Shown here in pieces: positions 47,830-60,005 of a DNA stretch of 64,000 nucleotides. Position 1 is the first letter of the stretch; the number at the start of each line of letters is the position of its first letter. The stretch spans positions 480,248 through 544,247 of the forward strand of contig NW_024738608.1 in NCBI RefSeq assembly GCF_018991925.1, read 5' to 3'. The notes under the pieces were generated by a model. That model worked only from the letters and a program-made list of their open reading frames with translations, was not told the origin of the DNA and did no database searches. Both the position numbers and the translations under genes were made by a program. The stretch is from Homarus americanus. Its lineage: Eukaryota; Arthropoda; Malacostraca; Decapoda; Nephropidae.

Positions 47830-47878
<49 letters not shown>
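47830..47878. repeat. (TG)24 microsatellite
   Basis: A perfect run. Confidence 0.96.
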
Positions 47879-47880
<2 letters not shown>

Positions 47881-47973
47881 TTGTTATGATATACCTGTCG
47901 TCTATGTTCCTGTGTTTGTTTGTTTTAGTATATTTAGAGCCACTGTTATTTGTTGGTGTCCCCGAAAAAAAAA

Positions 47974-47975
<2 letters not shown>

Positions 47976-48019
<44 letters not shown>
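47976..48019. repeat. (GT)21 microsatellite
   Basis: A perfect run about 100 bp after the previous one. Confidence 0.95.
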
Positions 48020-48020
<1 letters not shown>

Positions 48021-48353
48021 ATGACGGGGAAGGGTGTGCCGGTATATCTGTTTTCTTGCATATGTATTTATTCTTACACGCGAAAATTGTGTTTGTTGAT
48101 GCACCCAAGATGCCTTTAGATGAGGCATAGTCTGTGTATTTATCTCCCTTATATTTGTTGACACACGCCCAAGACTGTGTTTGTTGCTACAGCCGAGGAT
48201 CAGGTTTGTATCGTAACAGCTGATTATTGTAAACATACATACTCGGCACAGTCAACGTGGTATGTAAACAAATAAGGAGACTGTGTTTCTCTGTCGATGA
48301 TGAAGTCACCGCGTGCCGTAGTGCTTGAGTCATGGTGAGTGTGTTGTCTACTT
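48020..48353. other. Unique spacer
   Basis: gtgtttgttgatgcacccaag near 48088 and gtgtttgttgctacagccgag near 48177 (a ~90-bp step) hint at an old duplication. No gene. Confidence 0.4.

Positions 48354-48400
<47 letters not shown>
48354..48400. repeat. (GT)23 microsatellite
   Basis: A perfect run at the left edge of the 42-bp array. Confidence 0.95.
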
Positions 48401-48402
<2 letters not shown>

Positions 48403-48655
48403 ATACTAACAATTGCTGACCTTAGCTTAACCGCCTGGGCGGGATTACTAACATTTGCTGACCTTAGCTTAACCGCCTGGGCGGGATTACTAACATTTGC
48501 TGACCTTAGCTTAACCGCCTGGGTGGGATTACTAACATTTGCTGACCTTAGCTTAACCGCCTGGGCGGGATTACTAACATTTGCTGACCTTAGCTTAACC
48601 GCCTGGGTGGGATTACTAACATTTGCTGACCTTGGCTTAACCGCCTGGGTGGGAT
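48401..48655. repeat. 42-bp minisatellite, 6 copies (inverse of 35-kb unit)
   Basis: Unit ttactaacatttgctgacc followed by ttagcttaaccgcctgggcggga in pieces, with a period of 42 bp. It is the reverse complement of the 45-bp unit at 35.0-36.9 kb (gttaagccaaggtcagcaaa complements tttgctgaccttggcttaac), less three bases (attactaac for attaatactaac). The last copy has cttggctt, exactly as in the 35-kb array. Confidence 0.95.
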
Positions 48656-48790
48656 GGACCCGTCGGATGTCACAAGTCTTCGCTTACCAGGATCACCAGC
48701 CCAACACACCAGCCCAACTCAACACACCAGCCCAGCCCAACGCACCAGCCCAGCCCAACACACCAGCAGATGGATTGTTGTGTTGGGTTT
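48656..48790. repeat. Hairpin-bearing flank shared with 34.9 kb
   Basis: cttcgcttaccaggatcacc is followed by cagcccaacacaccagccc-type repeats and a hairpin: cccaacaca (48754-48762) with tgtgttggg (48779-48787) around the gatggattg loop phrase. Here the flank follows the array in the same + orientation that it has at 34.9 kb, where it precedes an array of opposite orientation. Confidence 0.85.
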
Positions 48791-49885
48791 GAATCTTCTT
48801 TTTCCGGGGAATAGCCCACCCGGGAACAGGTCATCTAGGGGGCGGTAGGAGAACAGTCATGAGGACACTCAAGTTTGGGCAGAAACGCTGCACGACTGTC
48901 CCAGGTGGAGAAGCATGACGAAGGACTGCAGAATGAAGCCAACGGTGTGAGAATGAGTCTGTTTAAAATTACCTAATCTCGAGGTTGAGAGAATAACTTA
49001 TCTTGCTTCTCTCGCTAGTGTTTCACTTTACTTTAAAACTTTACACAACACCACAACTGGAAACAATTCATTTTAAAATGAGAATTGGAGAAGCAATTTT
49101 GGTCCAGCAGTAGCGTTTGTTCTCGCGAAAATTCAATGCAACTGCAGTGAAAATACAGAAACAATATCTGATAAAATAGAGTGTAAAGACAGAGAAACAG
49201 AATATGATACAAATAAAAATATTCATTGTACGTTTATGTAGCATCAGTTAAAACAATAAAAATAATGAACACTATTGGTTTCTATGATAAAGATACAGTT
49301 TATGCAGAGGAAGCACCCCACCCATAATGGAAACAACACGTGTAAATAATAATAACAGAGACAACGGCGTGTAGATCTCGACAACCTATAATATATTCCA
49401 ATGTGTACACTTAAGTAAAGACACCTTGTAGTATACTGTATGTATTCATAAGTGTATTTCTCTCAGTACTATTGCACAGTATATACGACTATACCTTACT
49501 ATACCTTATGACAGACAGACAGACAGTTAGATACTGTATAGAAAGAAAGAAAGAAAGAAAGAAAGAAGCCTACTGCAATGTTGACACACACGTGGGTTTT
49601 TCAGCATACAAACTTTCCAACCATTCAACAGTCACTCGGACATACAGTCAGCAGAATCTGTGTGTAATTTCAGCGGCCCAGCGGTGATTACACGGAGAGC
49701 CAGCTAACCATTAACTACCTGCGCCATTTTTTCAATACTACCTGAGGGGAAAAGGTAGTTTGGGCAGCCAGTGGGGATGAATTTTTTTGTTTACTGTTAA
49801 TGGGTGAAGTAAATTATCAGTAACGGAAGAGAACTGTTGCTAATGGAAGAGGTGTTTTATAAGTGAGTGAGTTTATGTTGTCAAC
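48791..49885. other. Unique AT-rich DNA
   Basis: A short (GAAA)7 lies at 49538-49567. No gene recognised. Confidence 0.4.
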
Positions 49886-49886
49886 G

Positions 49887-49888
<2 letters not shown>

Positions 49889-49944
<56 letters not shown>
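49889..49944. repeat. (TG)28 microsatellite
   Basis: A perfect run. Confidence 0.96.
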
Positions 49945-49948
<4 letters not shown>

Positions 49949-50004
49949 AAAGGTGAGGACAAGTTAAGAATGAACCAAGAAGGAAGTGATAATTAATAAT
50001 TGTT

Positions 50005-50330
50005 ACTCCTCTTCCTCCTTACCACTTCTATCCTTCGCCTCCTACCTCCTCCTACCCTCCCCTCCCCCCTTATCAAATCTAGTCCTCCTCCTCCTCGTCA
50101 TGATATTCAATCCTCTTTCTCTTCCTCCTCACCTTCGTCTTCTTCACACATTGTCTCCTCCTCCTTTCCTTCTCTTCCCCATCCATCTTCTCCTCTTCAT
50201 CCTACTCCACTCTCCCATCTCCTTTGGCGACGCTTCTCTTTCCTCACAAAAGTAGGGTGAGGAAGAGTAGGAGTAGGAAGGAGTAGGAGTAGGAAGAGTA
50301 GGAGGGAGGAGGAGGAGGAGGAGGGATGAA
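50005..50330. repeat. TCC-rich tract meeting a GGA-rich tract
   Basis: Pyrimidine-rich from 50005 to about 50250, then purine-rich gtaggaagagtaggagg to 50330: an approximate inverted composition pair with a short junction. Confidence 0.7.
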
Positions 50331-50390
50331 GAGGGGCGATGCCTTGAGATTACAATAGAATAGAATATGTGAGTAGGCCAGATTATTCTC

Positions 50391-50705
50391 CCCGACGGTG
50401 CTCCCGATAACTCCATCTTCCAACAACTACTTCGATAACTTACTTGATAAATCGGGCTCCCGGTAATTCAGTCTCCCGATAACTCAATCTTCTGATAACT
50501 TAGTATCTAAATAAATAACTCCTTCAGATTTTACATCTTCCCAATATATGAAGTTCCCGATAAATCAATTTGCCGATTTTTCATCTTCCTGACATAACAA
50601 CCTCTCAATGGCTAAACTCTCCGATATCTTAACTTCCTGATAACTATTCTTGGATAACTAAAAACATCGTTCCCAATCGTGTCCCGATAACTCTATCTCT
50701 AATAA
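50391..50705. repeat. Degenerate cccgataactc repeat
   Basis: tcccgataactccatcttcc, then ctcccgataactcaatctt, then repeated gataact cores every 16-24 bp to about 50700. This is an old, strongly diverged minisatellite. Confidence 0.65.
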
Positions 50706-51056
50706 AATGAGACAGGAACAGACACATAAAGACACAAACAAACAAGCAAGATAGACAGACAGACAGACAGACGGACAACCTGACGGGGGAAACAGAATCT
50801 CCCGATATAAGCGTCAGATGTATTAGTTAACTCTAGCAGAGCCTCTACCCCCTCCCCCCCCCACCTTGACTAATGCTCGAGGAGGAGGAGGAGGAGGAGG
50901 AGGAGGGGGAGGGGGAGGGTGGGAGAAAGTGGGAAGTGGTAGGGGAGAGGGAGAGAGGAGAGGGAAGGCGAGGGGGGTGAAGGGTAGGTGAGGAAGAGAG
51001 AGGGAAGAGGAAAAGATGGAGGTAGAGACGACCCTGAATCTTGAGGCATTATAAGC

Positions 51057-51059
<3 letters not shown>
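50706..51059. other. Unique then purine-rich spacer
   Basis: Short (ACAG)n near 50752 and a ggaggagg run at 50880-50906. No gene. Confidence 0.45.

Positions 51060-51107
<48 letters not shown>
51060..51107. repeat. (GA)23 microsatellite
   Basis: A perfect run. Confidence 0.96.
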
Positions 51108-51108
<1 letters not shown>

Positions 51109-51221
51109 CAGGCGTAAGTACAAGGTGGCTTTGGTCTCCTACTGGATATATTATGTATGTAAAGAGAATAAGAGTCTTGCCTCACGTTAGCTCGGCTCAC
51201 AACACCCACCTCCTGGAGACG

Positions 51222-53410
51222 GGTTCTGGGAGTATGGGGTTCTGGGGAGATATGGGGGTTCTGGGGAGGAGTATGGGAGGAGTTAGGGGTTCTGGGGAGG
51301 AGTATGGGGTTCTGGGGAGGAGGGGGATGGGGGTTCTGGGGAGGAGTATGGGGGTTCTGGGGAGGAGTATGGGGTTCTGGGGAGGGTATGGGGGGGTTCT
51401 GGGGAGGTATGGGGGTTCTGGGGAGGAGTATGGGGTTCTGGGGAGGTATGGGGGTTCTGGGGAGGGTATGGGGGTTCTGGGGAGGTGTGGGACTGGGGAG
51501 GAGTATGGGGGGTTCTGGGGAGGAGATGGGGTTCTGGGGAGGTGAGGGTTCTGGGGGAGCATGGAGGTTCTGGGGGTTCTGGGGAGGAGTATGGTGGGGT
51601 TCTGGGGAGGAGCATGGGGTTCTGGGTAGGGAGCATGGGGAGGAGTATAGGGGTTCTGGGGAGGAGTATGGGGTTCTGGGCCCAGGAGTATATGGGGTTC
51701 AGGGGAGGAAGTATAGAGGGGTTCTGGGGGGAGGAGCATGGGGTTCTGGGGGAGGGAGTATGGGGTGGGGAGGTATGAGGGTTCTGGGGAGGAGCAGGAA
51801 TATGGGGTTCTGGGGAGGAGCATGGGGGTTCTGGGGAGGAGCATGGGGTTCTGGGGAGGAGAGCATGGGGTTCTGGGGGGAGGAGTATGGGGTTCTGAGG
51901 GGGAGTATGGGGTTCTGGGGGAGGAGTATAGGGGTTCTGGGGAGGAGCAGGGGTCTGGGGGAGGAGTATGCAGGAGCATATGGGGGTTCTGGGAGGTATG
52001 GAGGTTCTGGGAGGAGTATGGGGGGTTCTGGGGGAGGAGTATGGAGGTTCTGGGGAGGATGGGGCAGGGGTTCTGGGGAGGAGTATGGGGTTCTGGGTAG
52101 AAGTATAGGGGTTCTGGGGGAGGAGTATGGGGTTCTGGGGGAGAAGTATGGGGTTCTGGGGGGGTATGGAGCAGGGGTTCTGGGGAGGTGTGGGGGTTCT
52201 GGGGAGGAGCATTCTGGGGAGGGGGGGCTGGGGGAGGGTATGGGGGTTCTGGGGGAGGAGCATGGGGGTTCCTGGGGAGGAGCAGTATGGGGTTCTGGGA
52301 GTGAGCAGGGTGGGGGTTCTGAGAGGTTCTGGGGAGAGGAGTATGGGGGTTCTGGGGGAGGAGCATGGGGGTTCTATGCATAGGTTTGGGGAGGGAGGGT
52401 ATGGGGGTTCTGGGGAGGAGCATGGGGAGTATGGGAGTTCTGGGGAGGAGCATGGGGGGAGGTTCTGGGAGATATTCTGGGGAGGTGGGGAGGAGCATGG
52501 AGGTTCTGGGGAGGAGGGTTCTGGGGGTCTGGGGAGGAGCAGGAGGTTCTGGGGAGGAGCATGGGGGTTCTGGGAGGAGCATGGAGGTTCTGGGGTTCTG
52601 GGGGTATATGAGGGTTCTGGAGGAGGTATGGGGTTATGGGAGGAGGGTCTGGGGAGGAGATCTGGAGGTCCCTGGGAGGGAGGAGCATGGGGGTTCTGGG
52701 GAGGAGCATGGGGGTTCTGGGGAGGAGTATGGAGGTTCTGGGGAGGAGCATGGAGGTTCTGGGGGAGGAGTATAGGGGTTCTGAGGAGAGTATGGGGGTT
52801 CTGGGGAGGAGCATGGGGGTTCTGGGGAGGAACATGGGGGGATCTGGGGAGGAGTATGGGGTTCTGGGGAGGAGCATGGAGGTTCTGAGGAGGAGTATAG
52901 GGGTTCCTGGGGAGGAGGGGGCATGGGGGTTCTGGGGGGTTCTGGGGAGGGTATGGGGGATCTGGGGAGGAGTATGGGGTTCTGGGAGGAGTATAGGGGT
53001 TCTGGGGAGGAGTATGGGGATCTGAGATCTGGGAGGAGAGGAGTAGCAGAGTATGGGGACCCAGGAGGAGGGGTTCTGGGGGAGGGTATGGGGGATCTGG
53101 GGGGAGGTCTAGGGGTTCTGGGGAGGAGTATGGAGGGATCTGGGGAGGAGCATAGGGGTTCTGGGGAGGAGTATAGGGTTCTGGGGAGGATAGGGGGATC
53201 TGGGGAGAATATAGGGGGTTCTGGGGGGAGGAGTATGGGGGTTCTGGGGAGGAGTGCTGGGGGGGTTCTGGGGAGGAGTATGGAGGTTCTGGGGAGGAGT
53301 ATGGGGGTTCTGGGAGGAGTATGGAGGTTCTGGGGAGAGTATAGGGGTTCTGGGGGTTCTGGGGAGGAGGTTCTGGGAGGGGGAGTATGGGGGATCTGGG
53401 GAGGAATGTA
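51222..53410. repeat. 21-bp G-rich array, ~100 copies
   Basis: Unit gttctggggaggagtatgggg (21 bp, written as gttctggggagg plus agtatgggg), with agcatgggg, gtatgggggt and gatctgggg variants and very frequent 1-2 bp indels in the G runs. The + strand holds G runs of 3-7 in almost every unit. The minus strand is open for 727 codons (51283-53466) as PPEPPYSSPEPP, QNPHTPP and RTPILLP blocks. These are the three phases of the same unit, exchanged at each indel, so the frame is not conserved as protein. Confidence 0.97.
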
Positions 53411-53630
53411 GAGAATAAAATAATGGGTAGAACAGAAATAAATGAGGGGTGGGAAAATAGGGACATGTGGGAGAGACAGAGAATGGTAAGGGACAGGGGT
53501 AGTGAGAAGGGAGAAGGGAGGAGGAATAGAGGTGTGGGGGGGGTGTGGGGGGGGTAGGAATTATAGCTTGGGGAGTAGGGGGAAGGAATGTGGTGGGATT
53601 TCAGGCAACATATACCTCCCCCTTACACCC
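53411..53630. other. Purine-rich array edge
   Basis: GA- and GGT-rich sequence with gtgggggggg runs near 53534-53552. No gene. Confidence 0.5.
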
Positions 53631-54040
53631 CACACACACACACACACACACACACATCCATAGTCACCCCACCCACGTTCACACCCTCACCACCACACCT
53701 CACCACCACGCTACCTCCCACCACCACCCCTTCCCTCCCACCACCCCACCACCACACCCACACCCTCACCCTCACCACCTCCCCACACCCGCACCCTCAC
53801 CACCACCACACACCCTACACCTCTTACCACCACGTTACCCCCACTCACCACACCCACACCCCTCACCACCACCACACCTGCACCCCCTCACCACCACACT
53901 TACACCCTTACCACCACGTTACCCCTGCCACCACACCCGCACCACCACCACACCCACACCGCACCCTCACCACCACACTCACACCCTACCACCACGTTAC
54001 CCCGCCACCAACACCCGCACCACCACCACACCCACACCCC
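53631..54040. repeat. CAC-rich minisatellite
   Basis: Starts with (CA)12 at 53632-53655, then ccaccacacccacaccctca units. caccctaccaccacgttacc recurs near 53819, 53907 and 53983. Frames of 150-209 codons read Pro/His/Thr and are compositional. Confidence 0.8.
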
Positions 54041-54215
54041 TAGCGCTCGTCTGCAGGAAACATAATGACTGCAGGACTCAGCTAGTTTGCAAGTCAGATG
54101 GAAAGAGGAGGAAAGAAGTGAGCGGTTTCTCCCATAAACACAACATTACCATACTAATGTCTCCTTTTGCCTAAATCGTATTGTTGGGGATCACGTCATT
54201 ATACCCACTGTATAT
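54041..54215. other. Unique spacer
   Basis: No gene recognised. Confidence 0.4.
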
Positions 54216-55078
54216 TATTACCCCGACCTCCCCACCTCCCTTTCCCCCCTTCTCCTCCTCCTTTCTCTCCTCTCCGATTTACTCCCCTTCCTTCTCCTCT
54301 TCATCCTTCCCTCTCCTCTTTCCTTTTCCTCCTCCTCCTTCCCCTTTCTTCTCCTCTTCTTTCCCTACCTCTACTATTCTACCTCTATCTCTTCTACTTT
54401 TCTCTACTCTTTCTCCTTTTTTCCTGCCTCCTTTCCCCTTTCTCCTCCCCACTTCTACCTCATTCCTTCCTCCCTCCTCTTCCCTTGTCTTCTTTCACGT
54501 CTTCCCCATTACCATCTGCCTTACGTCTTATTATTTTCTTCTTTTCGTCATATTTTCTCCTTCCTCCCTTTACTCTTTTCCCATATTCTCTTTTACTTCC
54601 TCCACTGACATTATCTTTCTACCTTCTCTCCACACCCTCTTCTATCTCTTCTTCATCCCCCTAATCCATCTTTTTTATTTTCTTCTTTTGCTGCCTCCCT
54701 TCCCCTTCTCTTCTACTGCTCCTCCTCCTCTTACATACCTCCTCCTTCTACTCCCCCGCACCTTCTTCACCTCCTTTCCTCTGCCTGAACCTTTGCCCCT
54801 TCTCCTACTCTTCCTCTTACCACTTGTCATTTCTTGTCTCCTCCCCTGCACACACCTTCCCCTCCTCTTCCACCTCCACTTCTCCTCACCTCACCCCTTC
54901 TTATATCTCCACACCTTCCCCTTCCCCTCCATCATACTTAATCCCTCCTCTTCTACCTCCACTTCTCCCTATCTAATCCACTTCACTACTAAACCCACCT
55001 CATCTTCCCTCTTCCTTTACTCCTCACCTCTTCTCTCCACACCTCCTCCTCCTCCTCCTCCTCCTGCTCCCCAGTTTT
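54216..55078. repeat. Pyrimidine-rich (TCC/TTC) tract
   Basis: About 860 bp with almost no purine runs, ending in cctcctcctcctcctcctcc at about 55043. Up to 317 codons are open as Ser/Pro/Leu/Phe through composition. A ccacttctccctatc/ccacttctcctcacc echo recurs at a ~100-bp step. Confidence 0.8.
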
Positions 55079-55325
55079 TCCTTCAAGCAGCGCCTGGTAG
55101 ATTAGGTTATCTCAAGCATCATGGAGGGACGTGAGCCTCTAATTCTGCCTGCATTATACCACAAGCAATTTAGCCAAGATTTCATCGACGCAAGAGGAGA
55201 AAAAAAGGGAAAAGCATAAAAGTGGTGTATGAATAGGAATTATCGCTGTAATCATAACTGCTTTAATTTTAGCCACCGCCTGCAGAGAAGGAAGGGCTTA
55301 TTGTAACTAACTCCGTCTACGTGTT

Positions 55326-55327
<2 letters not shown>
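55079..55327. other. Unique spacer
   Basis: No gene recognised. Confidence 0.4.

Positions 55328-55387
<60 letters not shown>
55328..55387. repeat. (GT)29 microsatellite
   Basis: A perfect run. Confidence 0.96.
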
Positions 55388-55388
<1 letters not shown>

Positions 55389-55539
55389 ACTCCAACATCT
55401 ATAGACCGTGTTTACAGACCGTGATAAAACTCAGCAAGTAAGAATTAGGTTCAAGAGACTATTAGAAATAATCTTATTAAAACTGAAGCAAGACGAAGAC
55501 TCTGCCCCACAACTTAGGTTAGGTTAGTGTATAGCAACC

Positions 55540-55872
55540 AAATATCACCATCATCAATACCAAACACCACCACTACCACAGCATCGTCATCACCATCACT
55601 ATCATATCCCTTCATTACCATACCACTACCACACCACCACCACCTCAACCACACCATCACCACCTCAACCACACCACCACCACCTCAACCACACCACCAC
55701 TACCATCACCACCACCGTCACTATTACAACACTAACGCACGACCACACCCACGTCATCACCACCACCACTACCACACCACTACCACACCACCACCACCAC
55801 ACCATTACCACAACCACCACCACCACCACCAATACCACAACCACCACCACTACCACAATCACCACCACTAGC
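55540..55872. repeat. CAC/ACC triplet tract
   Basis: caccaccacctcaaccacac repeated three times near 55630-55700, then accaccaccac-type sequence to 55872. Confidence 0.8.
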
Positions 55873-55964
55873 ACCAAGAGGAGTGTTAAAGTGTAAGTAG
55901 CTGTAAGAGAGACAACTTTTGGCGGATCACACAAGAGTTTAATGAAAGCTCATCCTCGCCCGCT

Positions 55965-56220
55965 GTATCACGGGGGGGAGAAGAAAGAAGTGGGTGAGTG
56001 TGGAGACGGAGGAGAGGAGGGTGAGAGAGAAGGGGTGGAGAGAATGGGGTGAGAGAAAAGAGTAGGTCAGAAAGGCGTGGGGGTTGTAGTTGGGTGTAGG
56101 GAGACAAGTGTGGGTTGGGGAGATGAGGACTTGGTGAAGAGATGTGTGTGGGGAGTAAAAAGGTGTGGCATGGGGGAAATAGGGGAGACGTGGGAGATAA
56201 TGGGGTGTAAGAGACATAGG
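55965..56220. repeat. Purine/GT-rich tract
   Basis: ggagaggagggtgagaga-type sequence, later gggtgtgg phrases. No gene. Confidence 0.6.
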
Positions 56221-56519
56221 TGTATTACAGGTGAGGACAGGTACTATTATTCCACCTTATAATATGAAGCATAATTACAATAGTATCATTATATTATACA
56301 TTAAAAGGTTTCACTCTGATCAAGACTCAAACACTAACTTCGAAAGGTACTCAATATATACAAGATGACGCTGCTATTATCAAAGGCTTTTATATTATCG
56401 AAATAATAGAAAAATTATTTAAATTACCTTTAGTATTTCAATAACAGATTCAGTTGTAATTCATATTCAATAATGTGATGATAAACCTTAATAATAAGAA
56501 AAAGAACAGCAACTATAAA
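56221..56519. other. Unique AT-rich spacer
   Basis: No gene recognised. Confidence 0.4.
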
Positions 56520-56530
56520 AAAAAAAAAAA

Positions 56531-56627
<97 letters not shown>

Positions 56628-56628
56628 G
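56518..56628. repeat. Poly-A and (AAT)31 microsatellite
   Basis: An A run at 56518-56532 followed by a perfect AAT run to 56627. This may be the tail of a retroposon, but no body is recognisable upstream. Confidence 0.95.
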
Positions 56629-56899
56629 CAACAACAACACGAACAATAACACGTAACATCACCAAGAGAACCACAGCCTTATTGTCAGACCACCAAAAGG
56701 CTCCACCAGGTTAAGGTATGAAGGAAAGGCCGGATCCATTATTCACCAATACCTTGTCGGGTGAAACTTTTAGAGACAAAACATACCAGCGGTGGAGCGC
56801 CTCTCATCAACATGCTGGGCTAATATTCATAAAGAAAATTTGTGAGACAAGTATACAAGGCGAAAATGCAAACACACATATATTCACACATGTTCACAA

Positions 56900-56902
<3 letters not shown>
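56629..56902. other. Unique spacer
   Basis: No gene recognised. Confidence 0.4.

Positions 56903-56983
<81 letters not shown>
56903..56983. repeat. (TA)40 microsatellite
   Basis: A perfect run. Confidence 0.97.
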
Positions 56984-56984
<1 letters not shown>

Positions 56985-57175
56985 GTGTAAGCCTATATGT
57001 ATATTTATGTGCGCTCGAAAGTGTGTCCATATACTGTACACAAATGTACACAAAAGAGACAGAAAACACCATTGGCTTTATAACTAAAAATAAAAAGGAA
57101 TTTAGAAAAAAGAGAAGTCGGCCTCTTTAAAGCCATGCACTGACACACACACATCATATATATATTGGGCTAATG

Positions 57176-57750
<575 letters not shown>

Positions 57751-57751
57751 G

Positions 57752-57955
57752 TGTGCGGCGGCCGAGTGGATACAGCACTCTACTCCTGTTCCAAGGGTCG
57801 TTGGCTCGATCATGGGGCACTCCCAGTCCACCCAGTTGTAAATGGGTACCTAATCTTTACAAGTTGGGGTAGGGAAGGTAGTCGTGTGCAGTTCCGGTCA
57901 CGCTGCCTCCTTGTATTCCGAGGGGTTAGTATACTGTGCACTCTATCCTAAGGGT
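57752..57955 (+). mobile_element. tRNA-derived SINE
   Basis: A tRNA-like head with RNA polymerase III boxes: box A cggccgagtgg at 57759-57769 and box B ggctcgatcat at 57803-57813. They start 44 bases apart, the spacing of a tRNA gene. The head is followed by agtccacccagttgtaaatg and ggtacctaat, the body seen on the minus strand at 9.1, 11.2 and 27.1 kb. Box B has ggctcgatc for the consensus ggttcgatcc. It is the best preserved SINE here. The 3' end is not clear and I see no target-site duplication. A functional tRNA is unlikely because no clean cloverleaf is evident. Confidence 0.72.
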
Positions 57956-58034
57956 ACCACATAACACTTTATAGTTGAGGGGGAGATTTGACCAGGGTAT
58001 TGGAGATGATGAAACAGTGGTGAAAATAGAACAC

Positions 58035-58280
<246 letters not shown>

Positions 58281-59284
58281 TAAGACATAAACAACCTTGA
58301 GTGAATGACTTCCTACAGGAACAAGGAACGTACTGTACTGGAGGAACACGCATTCACGAATGATGTCCAGAAGGAACGAAGAACGCCCTGTAGTGAAGGA
58401 CATCGTACAAGAAGGAGAAACTTTGATGTAAGACAACGTCGACAAGAGCTCAAGGAAGGTGAAAATAGTTCCCAGGAGTAATATATTTCTCTGTGTGAGT
58501 CGTGGACAGACACACCCACCGGATATTGCCGTGTCGACAGATTCTTCACACAAGGCGAAAAATATTCCAACCAGGCAAGAAAAATTCAAATCCCAAGTTT
58601 CGCGTCGGTGAAGTATATGACAAAATTTTCCTTCAACTGAGAAATTTCTCACACGTTTCTTGACAGATGGGGATAAATAACTTGAAATATTTACTTAATG
58701 TTTTGATTTGTTTCTGTTGTTGACAGGAAGGGGAGAATGGTGGGGGAGAGGGAGAGGGGAGGGGGAGATGGTCTGACTGGCTAATCAATAAAGGATAAAA
58801 GAGCTCAAAGGGAACTGTTCTAGGATACCATGTGACAGGTCCTGCTACCCGGAAGACTTTGGTGAATGGGATTTGTTATTCTTATACATATATACGTCTT
58901 TGTGTGTGTTGAGACTGTGTGTACGTGTGTATATGATTTAAATGTGTGTGTGTTTATGCTCGGTCTGTGTATGTGTTTGTTATTTGTGTTGGCACTCATG
59001 AATTTTAGTCCATAGATTATATTACGGTTACTCTAAAAACAAATGTGTTCTGTAGACATTTTGAAGTTATTATTTGTAAATTACTTTAGTGGAACTCACT
59101 AATGTAGCAACTTCCCTTAATGTCTAATGTCGTTGGACTCATTGCGATTGATTACTCCTCAGCAGAATTGTAACATGGTTGATGTTAAATTGTCCCATAA
59201 CGGGGATGAAGGTGCCTGGGAGGAGGGTCAATATTGTTACAACTAAGCGATGTAACACTAATAAAAATTCAAAATGTAAAATAA

Positions 59285-59285
<1 letters not shown>
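58281..59285. other. Unique DNA
   Basis: A gggagagggagagggg patch lies near 58742. The minus strand is open for 227 codons (57969-58652), but half of that is the (GA)n read as SLSLSL. The remaining part, MRNFSVEGKFCHILHRR onward, resembles nothing I know. No gene called. Confidence 0.4.

Positions 59286-59286
<1 letters not shown>

Positions 59287-59374
<88 letters not shown>
59287..59374. repeat. (AT)44 microsatellite
   Basis: A perfect run. Confidence 0.97.
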
Positions 59375-59377
<3 letters not shown>

Positions 59378-59389
59378 AGTAAATCACTG

Positions 59390-59476
59390 TAGATGCGCGT
59401 GATCCAGGTATATGCTGATAACCACAAAGAAAAAACAAAACACGAAGTTCCCAAGCGCTTTCGTGTAATTCACATC

Positions 59477-59480
<4 letters not shown>
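59390..59480 (-). mobile_element. Possible dispersed repeat fragment
   Basis: gaagttcccaagcgctttcg followed by tgtaattcacatcttcag resembles a string I associate with a common decapod repeat that ends next to (GA)n. This is an unverified impression. It lies between an (AT)n and a (GA)n. Confidence 0.25.

Positions 59481-59532
<52 letters not shown>
59481..59532. repeat. (GA)26 microsatellite
   Basis: A perfect run. Confidence 0.96.
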
Positions 59533-59534
<2 letters not shown>

Positions 59535-60005
59535 CTTAAAAAAACGAACACAGACGTAAGTGAAGGCAAATAGAGAACCTTTGTCTTTAAGTATTCAAAG
59601 TAGAGTTAAATTCCACACCAGCCAGACAGCCAGACAGACAAAATTAAGAATTCTTTCAGTAACCCCGTCGTAATTTTTTCTCCTCTAGTTTCACAGGAGA
59701 AAAAAAAACTCGTTCTTTATCTATAGTTTTTTCACGTTGCCAAAAGTGGAAGGAAGTTGTTTTTGTACTTGCCGTCAAGGGAAGTTTGTTTATAAGACGA
59801 GAGAGAGGCTGGAGGAGTTTGTGGGGCGGTGCTGGGGCGGGTCTGGGGCGGTCTGGGGCGGGGCTGGGGGAAGTGCTGCTCCTACTGACATAGTGTTATT
59901 GTTGCTAGGGCAAATAATTGTCATCTATACCGAAAAGCTTCTCTCCCAGACACATCTTATGGTTTGGTGCGGTGGGCAAGAAGGCGCAGAGAGGGGGCGG
60001 AAATG
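59533..60005. other. Unique spacer with GC-box-like cluster
   Basis: ggggcggtgctggggcgg, then tctggggcgg twice, then ggggctggg at about 59822-59870 make four GGGGCGG-type cores within 50 bp. No transcription unit is visible nearby. Confidence 0.45.

Noticed and set aside
47580..48119. 179-codon frame starting MKGVVFYAFYARCCAF with a hydrophobic start
   Set aside because: It passes through two TG microsatellites, read as VCVCVC, and no domain is recognisable between them.
51283..53466. 727-codon minus-strand proline-rich frame
   Set aside because: It lies almost wholly in the 21-bp array. Indels switch it among three phases of the same unit, all stop-free, and the N-terminal non-repeat part is short and unlike any known protein.
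54181..55134. 317-codon Ser/Pro/Leu frame
   Set aside because: Explained entirely by the TCC/TTC-rich tract.
57752..57830. Functional tRNA gene
   Set aside because: Boxes A and B are at the right spacing, but I could not draw a clean acceptor or anticodon stem, and the downstream SINE body is shared with other copies.
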